Positions 9,260 to 19,264 are shown, counted from the first letter of the stretch. The stretch: 64,000 nucleotides of DNA from JAWKTT01 sp041398965 (GCA_041398965.1 JAWKTT010000003.1:310001-374000), one strand, 5' to 3'. The notes: generated by a model from the sequence alone, not told the origin. Numbers and translations are program-made.

Positions 9260-11056
9260 GTGATGACCCAACGACCTTTTGAGTCTCGAATGCTGCCGCG
9301 TCGCCTTTGGACCGGCGCTGTTGTGGCCCTCTTATGCGGTCTATTGCCCCTTGCTCCGTCGGTTCGAGCCGATGATGATGCGGAAGCTCCCGCTCCGGCC
9401 CCGGTGCTGATTTTCACCATTGCCGGGGTCGACCGGGTGATGGGGGATGCCGAGGGGGTGCTCGACTCGATCGAACGCGGAGACATGAAGGCTCCTTTGG
9501 GGGGACTTCTCGAACGTGTCGGTAACCTCGCTGGAATCGACCGCACGAAGCCTTTCGGCGTGGTGCTGTTGCTCGATACCGAGCAGTTGCCTCCTCGTCC
9601 GAAACCGATCGGGTTCGTCCCGGTCAGCAGTGCAGCAGACCTTGCAAAGACGGTCGGCCTCACCGGTTCCACGATGGAAGCAGTCGCTGGAGAAGCCGAT
9701 TCGTATCTACTGACCCCCCCCAACGGCGACCCGATGGCAGTCCGCATTCAAAATGGTTACGCCTATCTGACCGACAATCGGCTCGGACTGGAAGGTCCGC
9801 TCCCCGATCTTGGCACATTGGTCGACCCCTTGGCCGCCCGTTACGACGCCGCACTCTCGATCCGATTCAACGCGGTCCCGATCGGGATTCGGCAGGTGTT
9901 CGTTAACTTTCTTCGGGTGAGTGCCGAGACAGAACTACAACGTCGTGATGAAGAACCCGAAGCCGCCTATCTCGTCCGTCGTTCCAACGGGATTAATGCG
10001 TTGGAATTGATCGAGCAACTGTTGACACAGGGGGAAGATATCACCATCGGTTGGGATGCCACTCCCGAAAAGAAGACCGCCACGTTGGAAGTTTCGATCA
10101 ACGCGACTCCCGACAGCGAGTTCGCGAAGTATCTTCACGACTCCGCGGGGCGTCCATCAATGTTTACCCCGCTGCAAAGCGATGACAAGCCCCTCTCGAT
10201 GTCGTTGTCCTGGTTGATGAACAAGCGGGAGAAGACCGCAACAACCGGACTGTTCCAAGCGGCCAAGTCGCAATTGGCGATCGAGTTGCCCGCAGCCGCT
10301 CTCCCAGCCGGTCCACTCGACCGGTTCTTCGACGCGGTCCAAGCGACCATCGACAGCGGGCAGTTCGACATGTTCGTCCAGTTCGCTGCCCCCGAACCAG
10401 ACAAGTTCGTCTTCCTCGGGGGAGTGAAAGTGGTCGGTGGAGAAACTCTCGGACTGGCACTCGGCGAGACCCTGAACCATGTCATTCAACGCGTCGCAAG
10501 TGAGGGAAACACCGAGACTGCACCGCAAATCATTCCCCAAGCGGATGAATATGAAGGGGTCGTCATCCACAAGATCATCCCCCGGTCGATCCCGGCACAG
10601 GAACGGCGAGTCTACGGCGGCACGCCAGAAGTCTTCGTCGGAACCAGCAGTCGGATTGTCTGGTTTGCCGTTGGCAAAGACGAGGCTCTCCCAGCACTCA
10701 AGGGGGCGATTGACATCATGCGTCAGGCCCCAACGCAGCCCGTCCCCGCCGGTGGCAACGTCCCGTTCCAGTTGACCGCTCGAATTGCGAAGTGGATTCA
10801 ACTTCCCGAACCAGAGTTCCCCATGGCAGAGGGGACCGAGGAGAACCCCGGACGCAGCCGCTCTAACGAGCGCCGTGCGGCCCGTGCCAAGGAACGTCGA
10901 GAAGTGGCCCAGGAAGCGTTCAGCGAGACCGACACCCTGAGAATCGAGGCCCGTCCGACCGACAGCGGCTTGCGCATCCGGGTCCGCTTCGACGAAGGCT
11001 TCCTCCGCATGATGGGTCTCCAGGCGGTCCGCGGTTTCGAACGCAGCCAGCTCTAG
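9260..11056 (+). CDS. Exported protein of unknown function
   Basis: 598 residues. The first ~37 residues are a signal peptide (RRLWTGAVVALLCGLLPLAPSVRA), followed by a long soluble body with no transmembrane segment. I do not recognise a catalytic motif. Repeating features are beta-rich segments such as IFTIAGVDRVMGDAEGVLD and PFGVVLLLDTEQLPPRP, and a basic low-complexity stretch near residue 530 (RSRSNERRAARAKERRE). It resembles the large exported hypothetical proteins common in planctomycetes. Start: ATG at 9260, with an adjacent ATG at 9263. A strong intrinsic terminator follows 24 bases after the stop, so it ends its transcription unit. Confidence 0.7.
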   Translation: MMTQRPFESRMLPRRLWTGAVVALLCGLLPLAPSVRADDDAEAPAPAPVLIFTIAGVDRVMGDAEGVLDSIERGDMKAPLGGLLERVGNLAGIDRTKPFGVVLLLDTEQLPPRPKPIGFVPVSSAADLAKTVGLTGSTMEAVAGEADSYLLTPPNGDPMAVRIQNGYAYLTDNRLGLEGPLPDLGTLVDPLAARYDAALSIRFNAVPIGIRQVFVNFLRVSAETELQRRDEEPEAAYLVRRSNGINALELIEQLLTQGEDITIGWDATPEKKTATLEVSINATPDSEFAKYLHDSAGRPSMFTPLQSDDKPLSMSLSWLMNKREKTATTGLFQAAKSQLAIELPAAALPAGPLDRFFDAVQATIDSGQFDMFVQFAAPEPDKFVFLGGVKVVGGETLGLALGETLNHVIQRVASEGNTETAPQIIPQADEYEGVVIHKIIPRSIPAQERRVYGGTPEVFVGTSSRIVWFAVGKDEALPALKGAIDIMRQAPTQPVPAGGNVPFQLTARIAKWIQLPEPEFPMAEGTEENPGRSRSNERRAARAKERREVAQEAFSETDTLRIEARPTDSGLRIRVRFDEGFLRMMGLQAVRGFERSQL

Positions 11057-11079
11057 TTGTCACCCCGAATCGACAAAAT

Positions 11080-11121
11080 GCATGCCCCTACGATTGGAAT
11101 CGTGGGGGCATGCTGCTTTTT
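11080..11121 (+). terminator. Intrinsic terminator
   Basis: A near-perfect hairpin pairs 11080-11095 with 11098-11113 (16 potential pairs, one G-T), probably with a 4-base loop, followed by TGCTTTTTC. It serves the exported hypothetical protein ending at 11056. Confidence 0.85.
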
Positions 11122-11454
11122 CCCGTTCGATGTCATCAGGATGGAGGGGGAAGGAAAAAGCGTTTCGCCCACAGACCGCAGCGTTTGCCTCCGACCGCTC
11201 ACTCTCTTGGGGGGGCTCATCTCTCCCCGAGAGGGGAAATCACCAAAGCGGCCTGACCACATGGGGGGCTTTTGAAGACCTTCCTGAATCGCGGACTGCT
11301 CCAGACTCGCCGATTTAGGACAATTGGGTATGATACTGGAAGAGTACAATGCGGCTTCAGTCTCCCACCGATTGAAGGAGGGGGGCTGAGTCGATGGTTT
11401 TTATCAATGATCGACCGGACTAGGGTGCCGGACTTCAGCACGTGGAGAACCCCG
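11122..11454. other. Intergenic, upstream of the oxidoreductase
   Basis: About 330 bases. The oxidoreductase frame is open back to 11272, but the TAT signal begins only after 11455. No operator or repeat was recognised; it presumably contains the promoter. Confidence 0.35.
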
Positions 11455-13050
11455 ATGAACCTCACTCCCGAACAGATCCAGACCGGCAAAGAGAACTTCT
11501 CGACGGCGGTCTCGTTGACCCGTCGCGAATTCATCAAAGGGACCGCAGCCGGTGCCGCCGGTCTGGGGTCGCTGTACTTTGGTTACAAAGCGCTGACAGG
11601 CAAGCCTGTTCGCACGGCGTTCATCGGCACTGGGGACGAAGGGAACGTCCTCATGTCGCAGCATCCCCCTGAATACATGGATATTGTCGCTGTCGCCGAC
11701 CTGCGACCCTCAAACCGTGAACGAGCCCTTAAGGGGGACGGGATTGAGGCCCGGATGGGACTCATCAAGAAGCTCGGCCCCGCCAAAGCGTCCGAGATCA
11801 AGGTTTTCGAAGACCATAAGCAACTTCTCGCCGAGGCGAAAAACCTCGAGCTGGAAGCGGTCGTCATCGCCGTGCCCCTCAATCAGCACGCCCCGATCGC
11901 GATCGAGTGCATGAACGCTGGGTTGCATGTGCTCTGCGAAAAGTTGATGGCTCACAACATCCGCGAATGCAAGGAGATGATCCGTACAGCTCGCAAGCAG
12001 AACGTGCTGCTGACAGTCGGGCATCAACGCCATTACAGCGTGCTCTACGACAATGCTGCCAATCTGATTTCGACTGGTGCCTTAGGGGACATCAAACACA
12101 TCCGCGCTCAGTGGCATCGGAACAACAGCTTCCCCGGCAGCGATCAGTGGAACCCTCGTATCCCTAGCGACGACCGAGAGGCACTCGACGAAAAGCGGAT
12201 TAAGGGGTTTGGCTACAAGTCGGTGGAAGAACTCTGCCGGTGGCGTCTGTACAACAGCACCGGGGGCGGCTTGATGGCAGAACTCGGCAGCCATCAGATG
12301 GATGCCGCCAGCATCTTCCTCGGACACGTGCATCCGATCGCCGTGCAGGGATACGGCGGCAAGAACTTCTACGGCATCCCCGGCCTCGCGTCGGAAGACA
12401 AGCAAACCGATGATCGCGACATCGACGATCACATTTACGTCACCTACGAGTTTCCCGGAAAACTATACGAAACACAGAAGGACGACGTTTGCATCGTCAC
12501 TTACTCATCGATGAATACCAACAAGCACGAACCGTACGGCGAACTCGTTTATGGTAGTCGTGGCACGCTCATCATGAAGACGGAGAAGGAAGCAATCCTC
12601 TTCAAAGAAGAGGGGGCCGGGAGCGATGGTGGGGGTCCAGATCAGCGGATTTGGGTCGTTCAGGGGGCCAAGACCGGTTCGTCTGTACTCTTGGCGTACG
12701 AAACGGCCTCGGGGCCTGCCAAGGCTGCTTCGACCGACGACGAGTGGGCGAACAACGTCAGCCGGGGTTACACCGAGGAGATGGAGCACTTCTGCTGGGC
12801 GATTCGCGAGTTTGCTGGAGACTACTACCCCGGCGGAAAGGAACTTTCCACCGGCCCAGATGTGAAGGGGCCCCGTTGCAACGGCGTCGTTGCCATGGCC
12901 GATGCGATCATGGCTCACACCGCCAACCGGGCGATGGCTCTCAAGAAACGGATCGAATTCAAGCACGAATGGTTCGATGCCGACTCGCCCGACACCCCGG
13001 AACATGACCATCCCCTCCCCGGCGAGAAGCGAGCTGACTTCCTGGCGTAG
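11455..13050 (+). CDS. Gfo/Idh/MocA family oxidoreductase, TAT-exported
   Basis: 531 residues from ATG at 11455, chosen because the twin-arginine signal TRREFIKGTAAGAAG starts about 24 residues later. The Rossmann NAD(P)-binding region begins at RTAFIGTGDEG. The family motif region CEKLMAHN (normally EKP) and GHQRHYS follow. GGGLMAELGSHQMDAA is the usual C-terminal-domain helix bearing the catalytic His. These exported oxidoreductases are numerous in planctomycetes and act on sugars or inositols, or serve as glycosidase-like redox enzymes; the substrate is unknown. The EKP Pro is Leu here. It is monocistronic, and the tRNA-Asp gene follows. Confidence 0.88.
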   Translation: MNLTPEQIQTGKENFSTAVSLTRREFIKGTAAGAAGLGSLYFGYKALTGKPVRTAFIGTGDEGNVLMSQHPPEYMDIVAVADLRPSNRERALKGDGIEARMGLIKKLGPAKASEIKVFEDHKQLLAEAKNLELEAVVIAVPLNQHAPIAIECMNAGLHVLCEKLMAHNIRECKEMIRTARKQNVLLTVGHQRHYSVLYDNAANLISTGALGDIKHIRAQWHRNNSFPGSDQWNPRIPSDDREALDEKRIKGFGYKSVEELCRWRLYNSTGGGLMAELGSHQMDAASIFLGHVHPIAVQGYGGKNFYGIPGLASEDKQTDDRDIDDHIYVTYEFPGKLYETQKDDVCIVTYSSMNTNKHEPYGELVYGSRGTLIMKTEKEAILFKEEGAGSDGGGPDQRIWVVQGAKTGSSVLLAYETASGPAKAASTDDEWANNVSRGYTEEMEHFCWAIREFAGDYYPGGKELSTGPDVKGPRCNGVVAMADAIMAHTANRAMALKKRIEFKHEWFDADSPDTPEHDHPLPGEKRADFLA

Positions 13051-13309
13051 CGAAAAAATGACCGTTTTGACCGAACTTCTCCCGCAGATCACCTGTCGGG
13101 AGGAGTGGTAAAATAGAAACCAGAGTTTTTGTCGCTTGCGTTCCCTTTTTTTGAAAGTTAGACTCGCTCACTTGTCGATCATCTGTCGGTCGAGACAACC
13201 ATCTCTCTCCGACATCCCCCCACTCTGCCACTTCAGACAGCTTGAGGGTGATGATTGCCAAGTCGACGTTCCTTGAATGTCTGCGATTTCTGAAGTGCCT
13301 GCCCTGAAA

Positions 13310-13383
13310 GGGGCCGTAGCTCAATTGGTTAGAGCGCCGGACTGTCGATCCGGAGGTTGCGGGTTCAAGTCCCGTCGGCCTCG
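13310..13383 (+). tRNA. tRNA-Asp (GUC)
   Basis: The cloverleaf can be folded by eye. The acceptor GGGGCCG pairs with CGGCCTC (one G-T). The D arm is GCTC...GAGC, and the anticodon stem CCGGA/TCCGG has loop CTGTCGA with anticodon GTC at 13344-13346. The T arm GCGGG/CCCGT carries TTCAAGT. The discriminator base is G and CCA is not encoded. Confidence 0.97.
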
Positions 13384-13389
13384 CTGATG

Positions 13390-13426
13390 ACGCCCGCTGT
13401 CAGTTCCTGGCAGCGGGCGTTTTTGT
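13390..13426 (+). terminator. Intrinsic terminator of the tRNA gene
   Basis: ACGCCCGCTG (13390-13399) pairs with CAGCGGGCGT (13411-13420), loop of 11, followed by TTTTG. The 263 bases from here to pepA hold nothing else that I recognise. Confidence 0.88.
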
Positions 13427-13689
13427 TTCTCGGCCGAATCTTGCTTCAAATCCCCGCGACCGCGTCGCCGGGACCGCCACAGTGCCCCGGCCTCTTCTGC
13501 TTTTCGCACGCCCAAAACTCCGTTACGCTAACGCAAACGTCGTGTTGTCACTTGCGTACCCTCGTGCGGTAGACATCGTCATCCATTCCGAGCGTTGATG
13601 CGGGACGGAAGAAGATTTCCGTCACGCGTGCCTCTCCGAGTTTCCACTGCCGACGTACGACACCCTTTCTTCGACCCAGGTCTTTTCTC

Positions 13690-15201
13690 ATGTCTCATGA
13701 ACTACTGCTTCAACCCTCGACGTCGGTCGAGGCCGACTGGATCATTCTTCCTGTGCTCGAAGGGGAGCCGTTGTCGGCGATGGCGTCGGCTTTGGATACC
13801 GCTTTGAGCGGCGGGCTGTCCCGATTGCAGGCTCGTGGGGATGTGACGGGCAAACTGGGAGAAGTCGTCAAACTGCTCGACCCGCAGGGCATCTCGGCCC
13901 GTCGTATCGCCGTCGTCGGACTCGGAGAGCGAGGGAAACTGACTCCCGCCCGGTTGATGCGTGCCCTGACGACCGTTGTCAGGGATGTCTGTCGTGTAGC
14001 CGATCAAACAGTTGCCGTCGTGCTGCCGGTGTTTGATAGCGAGTCTTCCTCGCAGACGATCGGCTCGTTGTCGATCTCGCAACGGGCCTCGATCGTCGCA
14101 ACCGCCCTGAAAGTTGGCACCGTCACCCCCGCACTCTATCAGGCAAAGCCCGAACGCTTCGCCCCGAAACAGATGTCGGTCGTGCTCGAAGATGAGTCAC
14201 TGAAGTCGGAAGTTCAGGCCGGTCTGGCTCGTGGTGGCATTCTTGGCGACTGCATGAACCTCACACGCGAACTCGTCAATAGGCACCCGGGCGAAGTGTA
14301 CCCCGAGTCCTTCGCCGATCGCGCGGCTCAATTGGCGATCACCCACAATCTGGAATGCGACATTCTGGACGAATCCCGTTTGCGAGCCGAGCGAATGCAC
14401 TCACTCCTCGGCGTTGCCCAGGGGAGCACGCGACCTCCTCGTGTCGTCGTGCTGAAGTATCGTGGTGCCGGCGACACCGACCCCACACTCGCACTTGTCG
14501 GCAAGGGAGTGACGTTCGACAGCGGCGGATTATCACTGAAAACCTCTGACGGCATGAAGACCATGAAAGCCGACATGGCGGGGGCCGCGACTGCGCTCGG
14601 GGCCCTCTGTGCTATTGCGAAACTGGAACTTCCAGTCAATGTGACGGCTTATCTCGGACTGGTCGAGAACATGCCGAGCGGCAATTCCTACAAGCTGGGC
14701 GAAGTTCTGACCGCCCGAAACGGCGTCACCATCGAGGTGATGAATACCGATGCGGAAGGTCGACTCGTGCTGGCCGACGTGCTGAGCTATGCGGTCGATC
14801 AAGGGGTCGACCGCATCATCGACCTCGCCACGTTGACGGGGTCTTGTGTCGTCGCGCTGGGGGAAGATGTGGCCGGTTTGTTCCCGAACAATGCCGAACT
14901 CGAACAGGCTGTCCATGCAGCGGCCAGCCGGGCGGGAGAAGAAGTCTGGTCGATGCCCATGTTCGACGCCTTCGGCGAGCAACTCCGTTCGGACGTCGCC
15001 GATTGTCAGAACATCGGTACCCGCTGGGGGGGCTCGATCACTGCGGCAAAGTTCCTCGAAAAGTTCGTCGGCAACACCCCCTGGGTGCATTTAGACATCG
15101 CCGGTCCCGCCTTCGCCGAGTCCGCGAAACCGCACCGCGACCCCGGCGCCACCGCCTCCCTCCTCCGCACCCTGGTAGAACTCGCCACCCCATCGTGGTA
15201 A
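13690..15201 (+). CDS. pepA: Leucyl aminopeptidase (M17)
   Basis: 503 residues, normal for PepA. The N-terminal macro-like domain is followed by the M17 catalytic domain. Metal ligands and catalytic residues are visible in VGKGVTFDSGG, MKADMAGAA and the signature NTDAEGRLVLADVL. The enzyme is a cytosolic hexameric dizinc aminopeptidase that releases N-terminal residues. In some bacteria PepA also binds DNA, which cannot be judged here. Start: ATG at 13690. It is monocistronic and convergent with the phospholipid operon. Confidence 0.95.
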   Translation: MSHELLLQPSTSVEADWIILPVLEGEPLSAMASALDTALSGGLSRLQARGDVTGKLGEVVKLLDPQGISARRIAVVGLGERGKLTPARLMRALTTVVRDVCRVADQTVAVVLPVFDSESSSQTIGSLSISQRASIVATALKVGTVTPALYQAKPERFAPKQMSVVLEDESLKSEVQAGLARGGILGDCMNLTRELVNRHPGEVYPESFADRAAQLAITHNLECDILDESRLRAERMHSLLGVAQGSTRPPRVVVLKYRGAGDTDPTLALVGKGVTFDSGGLSLKTSDGMKTMKADMAGAATALGALCAIAKLELPVNVTAYLGLVENMPSGNSYKLGEVLTARNGVTIEVMNTDAEGRLVLADVLSYAVDQGVDRIIDLATLTGSCVVALGEDVAGLFPNNAELEQAVHAAASRAGEEVWSMPMFDAFGEQLRSDVADCQNIGTRWGGSITAAKFLEKFVGNTPWVHLDIAGPAFAESAKPHRDPGATASLLRTLVELATPSW

Positions 15202-15388
15202 TTCGTCACCATCTTCACTGATGTTATCTCACCGTCATCGGGAGCCCACAAACGAACTCAAGACAGATGACTAATGAAGAATAACGAATGACAAAACCTT
15301 CCCTTGAAGGGTGACCAGACGGGCATCGTTGCATGCCCGCTGCGGAACTGATTTGGTCGACCGCTGCGTCAGCACGGCATGGGCCGAA

Positions 15389-16333
15389 TCAGGTGAAGTA
15401 GAAGCGGGTCAGGTGGAAGAAAATGGGTGCGGCGAAGCAGAGGGAGTCGAGGCGGTCGAGGACGCCGCCGTGGCCCGCGATCGCGGCACCCCAGTCTTTG
15501 ACGCCGCGGTCGCGTTTGATAGCAGACATCACCAGTCCGCCCCCGAAGCCCATCAGGCAAATTGCCAGCGACATCCCTGCTGCTTCCCATGGTGTAAACG
15601 GCGTCGCCCACCAGAGAGCCGCACCGATGCCAACCGTCGCCGCGACTCCGCCGATGAGTCCTTCCCACGTCTTCCCTGGACTCACCGTGGGGGCGACATG
15701 ATGTCGACCAAACAGCTTCCCAAAAACGTACTGCATGACATCGTTGAGTTCGCAGATCAAGACGAAGTAGTACAGCAGCTTGCCATTCTGATGTTCATAG
15801 CCCGGTATCTTCAGGAGTGTCAACAGGGCGGGGGCATGACTCAGGCAATAAACGCAGATCATTAATCCCCATTGAATTTTTGCGGTCCGTTCCAGGAAGT
15901 GGTCGACTTCGCCAGCCGCAGCACTCCGGATCGGCAGGATGAGGAATACATACACGGGAATGAGAATCGAGAACAGACCGTACCACTCGAAACCTAGTAA
16001 GAGGTATTGCAGGGGAATAACAATAAAGAAAGCCCAGAACATCGCCCGATGATCGCCCGAGCGAGTGGGGGTCAATGTGAGAAACTCTCGAAGTGCCAGG
16101 AACGACGAAAGTCCGAATAAGATAATTGACCCCAGTCCTCCCGTCGCAAGTGCCAGCGCAAAGACTGCCGTCATCACCCACCACGCCCGGGTGCGTTGAT
16201 TGAGATTGTCGATCGTGCGACGCGATTCTTCACTTAATGTTCGTCGACCCAATATCCAGCCGAGTATCGAGGCGACGACTAACAGGCCGACGACAACGCC
16301 AGTCAGCACGAGGAGTTCCCGATCCAGTTTCAT
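15389..16333 (-). CDS. Phosphatidate cytidylyltransferase-like protein (CdsA family)
   Basis: 314 residues with about eight membrane segments. The C-terminal signature SAIKRDRGVKDWG then AGHGGVLDRLDS matches the CDP-diglyceride synthetase motif, except that the usual Pro in IPGHGG is Ala. The enzyme would make CDP-diacylglycerol from phosphatidate and CTP at the inner membrane. The ATG at 16333 overlaps the stop of the acyltransferase gene (ATGA), which fixes the start even though the frame is open further upstream. It is third in an operon with an acyltransferase and a CDP-alcohol phosphotransferase. The layout recalls E. coli ynbA-ynbB, so it may be an accessory rather than the housekeeping CdsA. 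Confidence 0.88.
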   Translation of the reverse strand: MKLDRELLVLTGVVVGLLVVASILGWILGRRTLSEESRRTIDNLNQRTRAWWVMTAVFALALATGGLGSIILFGLSSFLALREFLTLTPTRSGDHRAMFWAFFIVIPLQYLLLGFEWYGLFSILIPVYVFLILPIRSAAAGEVDHFLERTAKIQWGLMICVYCLSHAPALLTLLKIPGYEHQNGKLLYYFVLICELNDVMQYVFGKLFGRHHVAPTVSPGKTWEGLIGGVAATVGIGAALWWATPFTPWEAAGMSLAICLMGFGGGLVMSAIKRDRGVKDWGAAIAGHGGVLDRLDSLCFAAPIFFHLTRFYFT

Positions 16334-16986
16334 TCGTGAAGGTCCGACAGTGGGGGAGTAATCATGATGGGGTCTGTCTGTGGACGCGGTTCGCGCAATG
16401 CGATCACAGCAGAACGAGCCCGTTCGAGGAATTGCTCGCGACGTTCGTCCTGTTCGAGGCGTATTGGAGCACCGAATATCACGCTGCAAATCAGAGGGAC
16501 GGGGAGTAACTCACCCTTGGGGAGCACCCGATTCAGGTTGTCCAGCAGCACCGGAACCAACTCGACATCGGGAACACGCTTTGCCAAGTGGTACAACCCC
16601 GACTTGAATTCGACCGGATCGGGACCGGGAAAACGTCCCCCTTCCGGAAACAGGATGAGTGACTCGCCCCCTGCCAGCACCTGAGCCATGTCGTCGATGG
16701 GATTATCGTGTCGCGTCGGCTTTTTGCGCTCGATCAGCAAGGCCCGGAATAGATGATTCGCCATGAAACGACGAATTCGACCCGAGTCCCAGTAGTCACG
16801 CGCAGCCACCGGACGTGTCTGTTGCCGTAAGAGTGGTGGCAACGTCGCCCAGATGGTCGGCCCATCTAGATTGCTCGAATGATTGGCGAAATAAACTCGC
16901 TGCTTGAGACTCGGCTCGCAGCCCAGCCAAAGGGGCCTTGCACCGGTGAGCAGTCTTAGTGATGCCGCGAGGGCAGAGGTCATCAT
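16330..16986 (-). CDS. 1-acyl-glycerol-3-phosphate acyltransferase-like (PlsC family)
   Basis: 218 residues from ATG at 16986, which overlaps the preceding gene's TGA by ATGA. The four acyltransferase blocks are recognisable: NHSSNLD (HxxxxD catalytic motif, as NH-SSNL-D), the RRFMANHLF region, FPEGGRF (block III, EG) and a LVPVLLDNL-type block IV. It would transfer acyl groups to lysophosphatidate or a related lysophospholipid on the inner face of the membrane. The middle position of the three-gene lipid operon supports a role in making or remodelling phosphatidate for the next enzyme. Confidence 0.85.
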   Translation of the reverse strand: MMTSALAASLRLLTGARPLWLGCEPSLKQRVYFANHSSNLDGPTIWATLPPLLRQQTRPVAARDYWDSGRIRRFMANHLFRALLIERKKPTRHDNPIDDMAQVLAGGESLILFPEGGRFPGPDPVEFKSGLYHLAKRVPDVELVPVLLDNLNRVLPKGELLPVPLICSVIFGAPIRLEQDERREQFLERARSAVIALREPRPQTDPIMITPPLSDLHE

Positions 16987-17717
16987 GTCGCTTCCAGGGT
17001 TCGCACAACCGCCCACGTGCGACGAACGATCGTCACCAATTCCCCGACAATCATCACTCCCAATCCCCATGTGAGAATAGCAAACGGTTGATCGATGAAT
17101 CCGAGACCCATTTGAATCAGACAACATAGCGTCATCACAGCCATGCGATGCTGCTTAGCCATCGGCCCTAAGAAGTGTTGGCCCGCCCCGGCCGAGGCCC
17201 CTAATGCCCGAATGTAAGCTGTCTTCACCGCCAGGGTCGCTGCAACCCAGCCCAGATGTAATAACCAGGGGGCCAACGGGTCTGAATACGCTGCTCCCGC
17301 GATTATAAAGAGATCAGAAAAGCGATCGGGGAGTTCGTTAAAGATTTCGCCCGATTTCGTCCGCCGATCATGTTCGACTGCGACCATCCCATCGAAGAGA
17401 TTGCACAGCAGACGCAACTGAATTCCTAGTATCGCCCCCAGGAAACAGGCCGCACGAGGCAGACCGAGTTCGACGCGACCGGAGAGAAATAAACAGACCC
17501 CCGCCATGGCGGCAAAGACAATACTCGCGATGGAGATGCTGTTCGGAGTCACTCCTCGCTGAGCGAGCCACTTCGCCACCCGAGCTGCCCAGGCCGTGTT
17601 CCGACTCGCCACGTCCCGCCGCGACATCGACGCGGATTCTCCTTCCGTCACCCCCTCGCCCACCATGCCAGACCCCTGAAAAGACTCACTGAGAATAAGC
17701 GACGCGGCCAATAGCAT
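16983..17717 (-). CDS. CDP-alcohol phosphatidyltransferase family protein with a variant active site
   Basis: 244 residues with about six membrane segments. The active-site region reads DGMVAVEHD...SGEIFNELPDRFSD. The canonical motif is DGxxAR(x8)GxxxDxxxD. Here the Arg is Val and the third Asp is Asn, while the first and last acidic positions remain. I infer a distinct subfamily that may use an unusual alcohol acceptor. First gene of the overlapping lipid operon. Alternative starts are at 17666 and 17627 (MSRRDVAS...); the longest is given. Confidence 0.8.
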   Translation of the reverse strand: MLLAASLILSESFQGSGMVGEGVTEGESASMSRRDVASRNTAWAARVAKWLAQRGVTPNSISIASIVFAAMAGVCLFLSGRVELGLPRAACFLGAILGIQLRLLCNLFDGMVAVEHDRRTKSGEIFNELPDRFSDLFIIAGAAYSDPLAPWLLHLGWVAATLAVKTAYIRALGASAGAGQHFLGPMAKQHRMAVMTLCCLIQMGLGFIDQPFAILTWGLGVMIVGELVTIVRRTWAVVRTLEAT

Positions 17718-18008
17718 CCGTCAGATTGTACCTCACACCGCAATGGAGTCACAGCAAGGTAGCAAAGAATCGGCTCGCCGCAGGTGACAGGAGGAAGACG
17801 TCCGATCATGGCCGCAGTTCCTTCCATGTCGGCTGACGTTACATACGGGGCAAACATTCCCTCCCATTAAAGAGTGCTTTGGGCGATGGCTCGATCGGCG
17901 ATGCACTCAAACCGAATATCTTCTCGCTAATTGATGGCGACGAGAGGAAAGGTCTACGAGTCAAACCGGGGTTGCAGAAGTGACGCTGAAGCGGATGATT
18001 GACGCTCG

Positions 18009-18572
18009 TCAGATCGTTTCATCAAACGAAATCTGCAAGTAGTCGGCAATCTCGGTTGCGACTTGGCGAGCGCATGCTTCGTCTGCCTCGTGGACGGAGT
18101 CAAGCACTTCAAACTTGCCTCCCGGGCCGGTTAACACAATGTCGAAGTAATGCACAGTGCGGGTTCGATACTGGGTACTACTGCCGACCTTTGAATAGGA
18201 CGTATCCTTGCGTGGTTTGAGTTTTACCTTGTTAAACTCATCAGCGACCAGTTGTCGATTCTTCCAGAACAAGATGAAATCGACGGTGATCACAATTTCG
18301 TTAAGATCACGGCTCATGCAAATACGATTCGTCTGGAAGCCGAACAACAAACCAGGTACGCCAGCCATGACGGAGACAATCAGGACGCTGACGGCCGCAT
18401 GCGGCACAACGGAAAAACCTGATGCTACGACTTTCTTATAGGTATCCATCGCAATAAACACGAGGCAGACAATGCCAAACGTGAAGAACACCGAACCGAC
18501 AAGTTTCGCTGCCAACGTAGGGGGATGGTCAATGTGTAACTTGCCATTCGTGATGGACGTGATGAGCCGCAT
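18009..18572 (-). CDS. Small two-TM membrane protein of unknown function
   Basis: 187 residues from ATG at 18572. The open frame continues upstream to 18689, but that part is not convincing. Two hydrophobic segments (LVGSVFFTFGIVCLVFIAM and AAVSVLIVSVMAGVPGLLFG) are followed by a soluble beta-rich C-terminal part with DFILFWKNRQLV and VHYFDIVLTGPGG, the layout of membrane-anchored PH-like proteins. No function is assigned. Monocistronic. Confidence 0.6.
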   Translation of the reverse strand: MRLITSITNGKLHIDHPPTLAAKLVGSVFFTFGIVCLVFIAMDTYKKVVASGFSVVPHAAVSVLIVSVMAGVPGLLFGFQTNRICMSRDLNEIVITVDFILFWKNRQLVADEFNKVKLKPRKDTSYSKVGSSTQYRTRTVHYFDIVLTGPGGKFEVLDSVHEADEACARQVATEIADYLQISFDETI

Positions 18573-19264
18573 GCCTGCTTCGCCTCGTGGGTGATCGTGA
18601 TGCCATGGCGAGAGTCTAGCTTCACCGCTTACCATGGGAATACCAGAATGACGAGAAGTGGCGAACGAGAACTGGCCTCGCCGACCCACTCACTTTGGTT
18701 CGTTGTGCATGCGAAAGCGACGAACGGTTCAATACTGAAGGTTGAGGCTTCCCCGCCAACACGGCAAAGGACAACTGTGCGTCAGCTTTTCCGAGCTGAC
18801 ACGAGTCACTCGCACGCTTTCTTTCTGGACATCAACCGGCACCATGTCAGGCTGGAATGCGTGACCTTCGATTTTCAACAGGCTGCTCGTCTCGATCGCG
18901 AATCGGTGGCGTGCGGTGTCAGACATGCAACTCTCCCCGGCGGAATCGATGTTGAATACTCGTCCCATCAATCCGGCATCCCCCCACGCGTCAACCGTGA
19001 GCACTCCACCCGATTCACGTTCACCGTTCTGGCGATCACTGTTTCTGACTGCCGTCCTGTGTTGCCGAATCTTCTCTGCGTTGGCACTTGAATCGACCGG
19101 TGACGCTTCATGAAATCTTCATTTCCGACTCAGTACAGTCAAGCCGACCGGACTGGTATCATCTGTCGCACGTGGCAATGGGGGACAATGGCGAATAGCT
19201 CGTCATGCTCGGCCCATGCGAAACCCCGGACGATTTCTTTCCGTCAACCTCTCTGGTACGACCC
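18573..19264. other. Intergenic holding a dispersed repeat copy
   Basis: About 690 bases between the membrane protein and the alkaline phosphatase. Apart from the repeat at 18781-18889 I see no gene. Several short frames on both strands lack starts, composition or similarity that would support them. Confidence 0.45.
18781..18889 (+). repeat. Dispersed hairpin repeat, copy A (full)
   Basis: About 109 bp aligning base by base in layout with 33961-34069 and 54137-54244. It opens with a hairpin (GTCAGCTTTTCCGAGCTGAC). A second imperfect hairpin follows (GTCAGGCTGGAATGCGTGAC), and it ends with TTTTCAACAGGCTGCTCG. The first stem differs from copy B by paired changes that keep base pairing. Confidence 0.75.
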
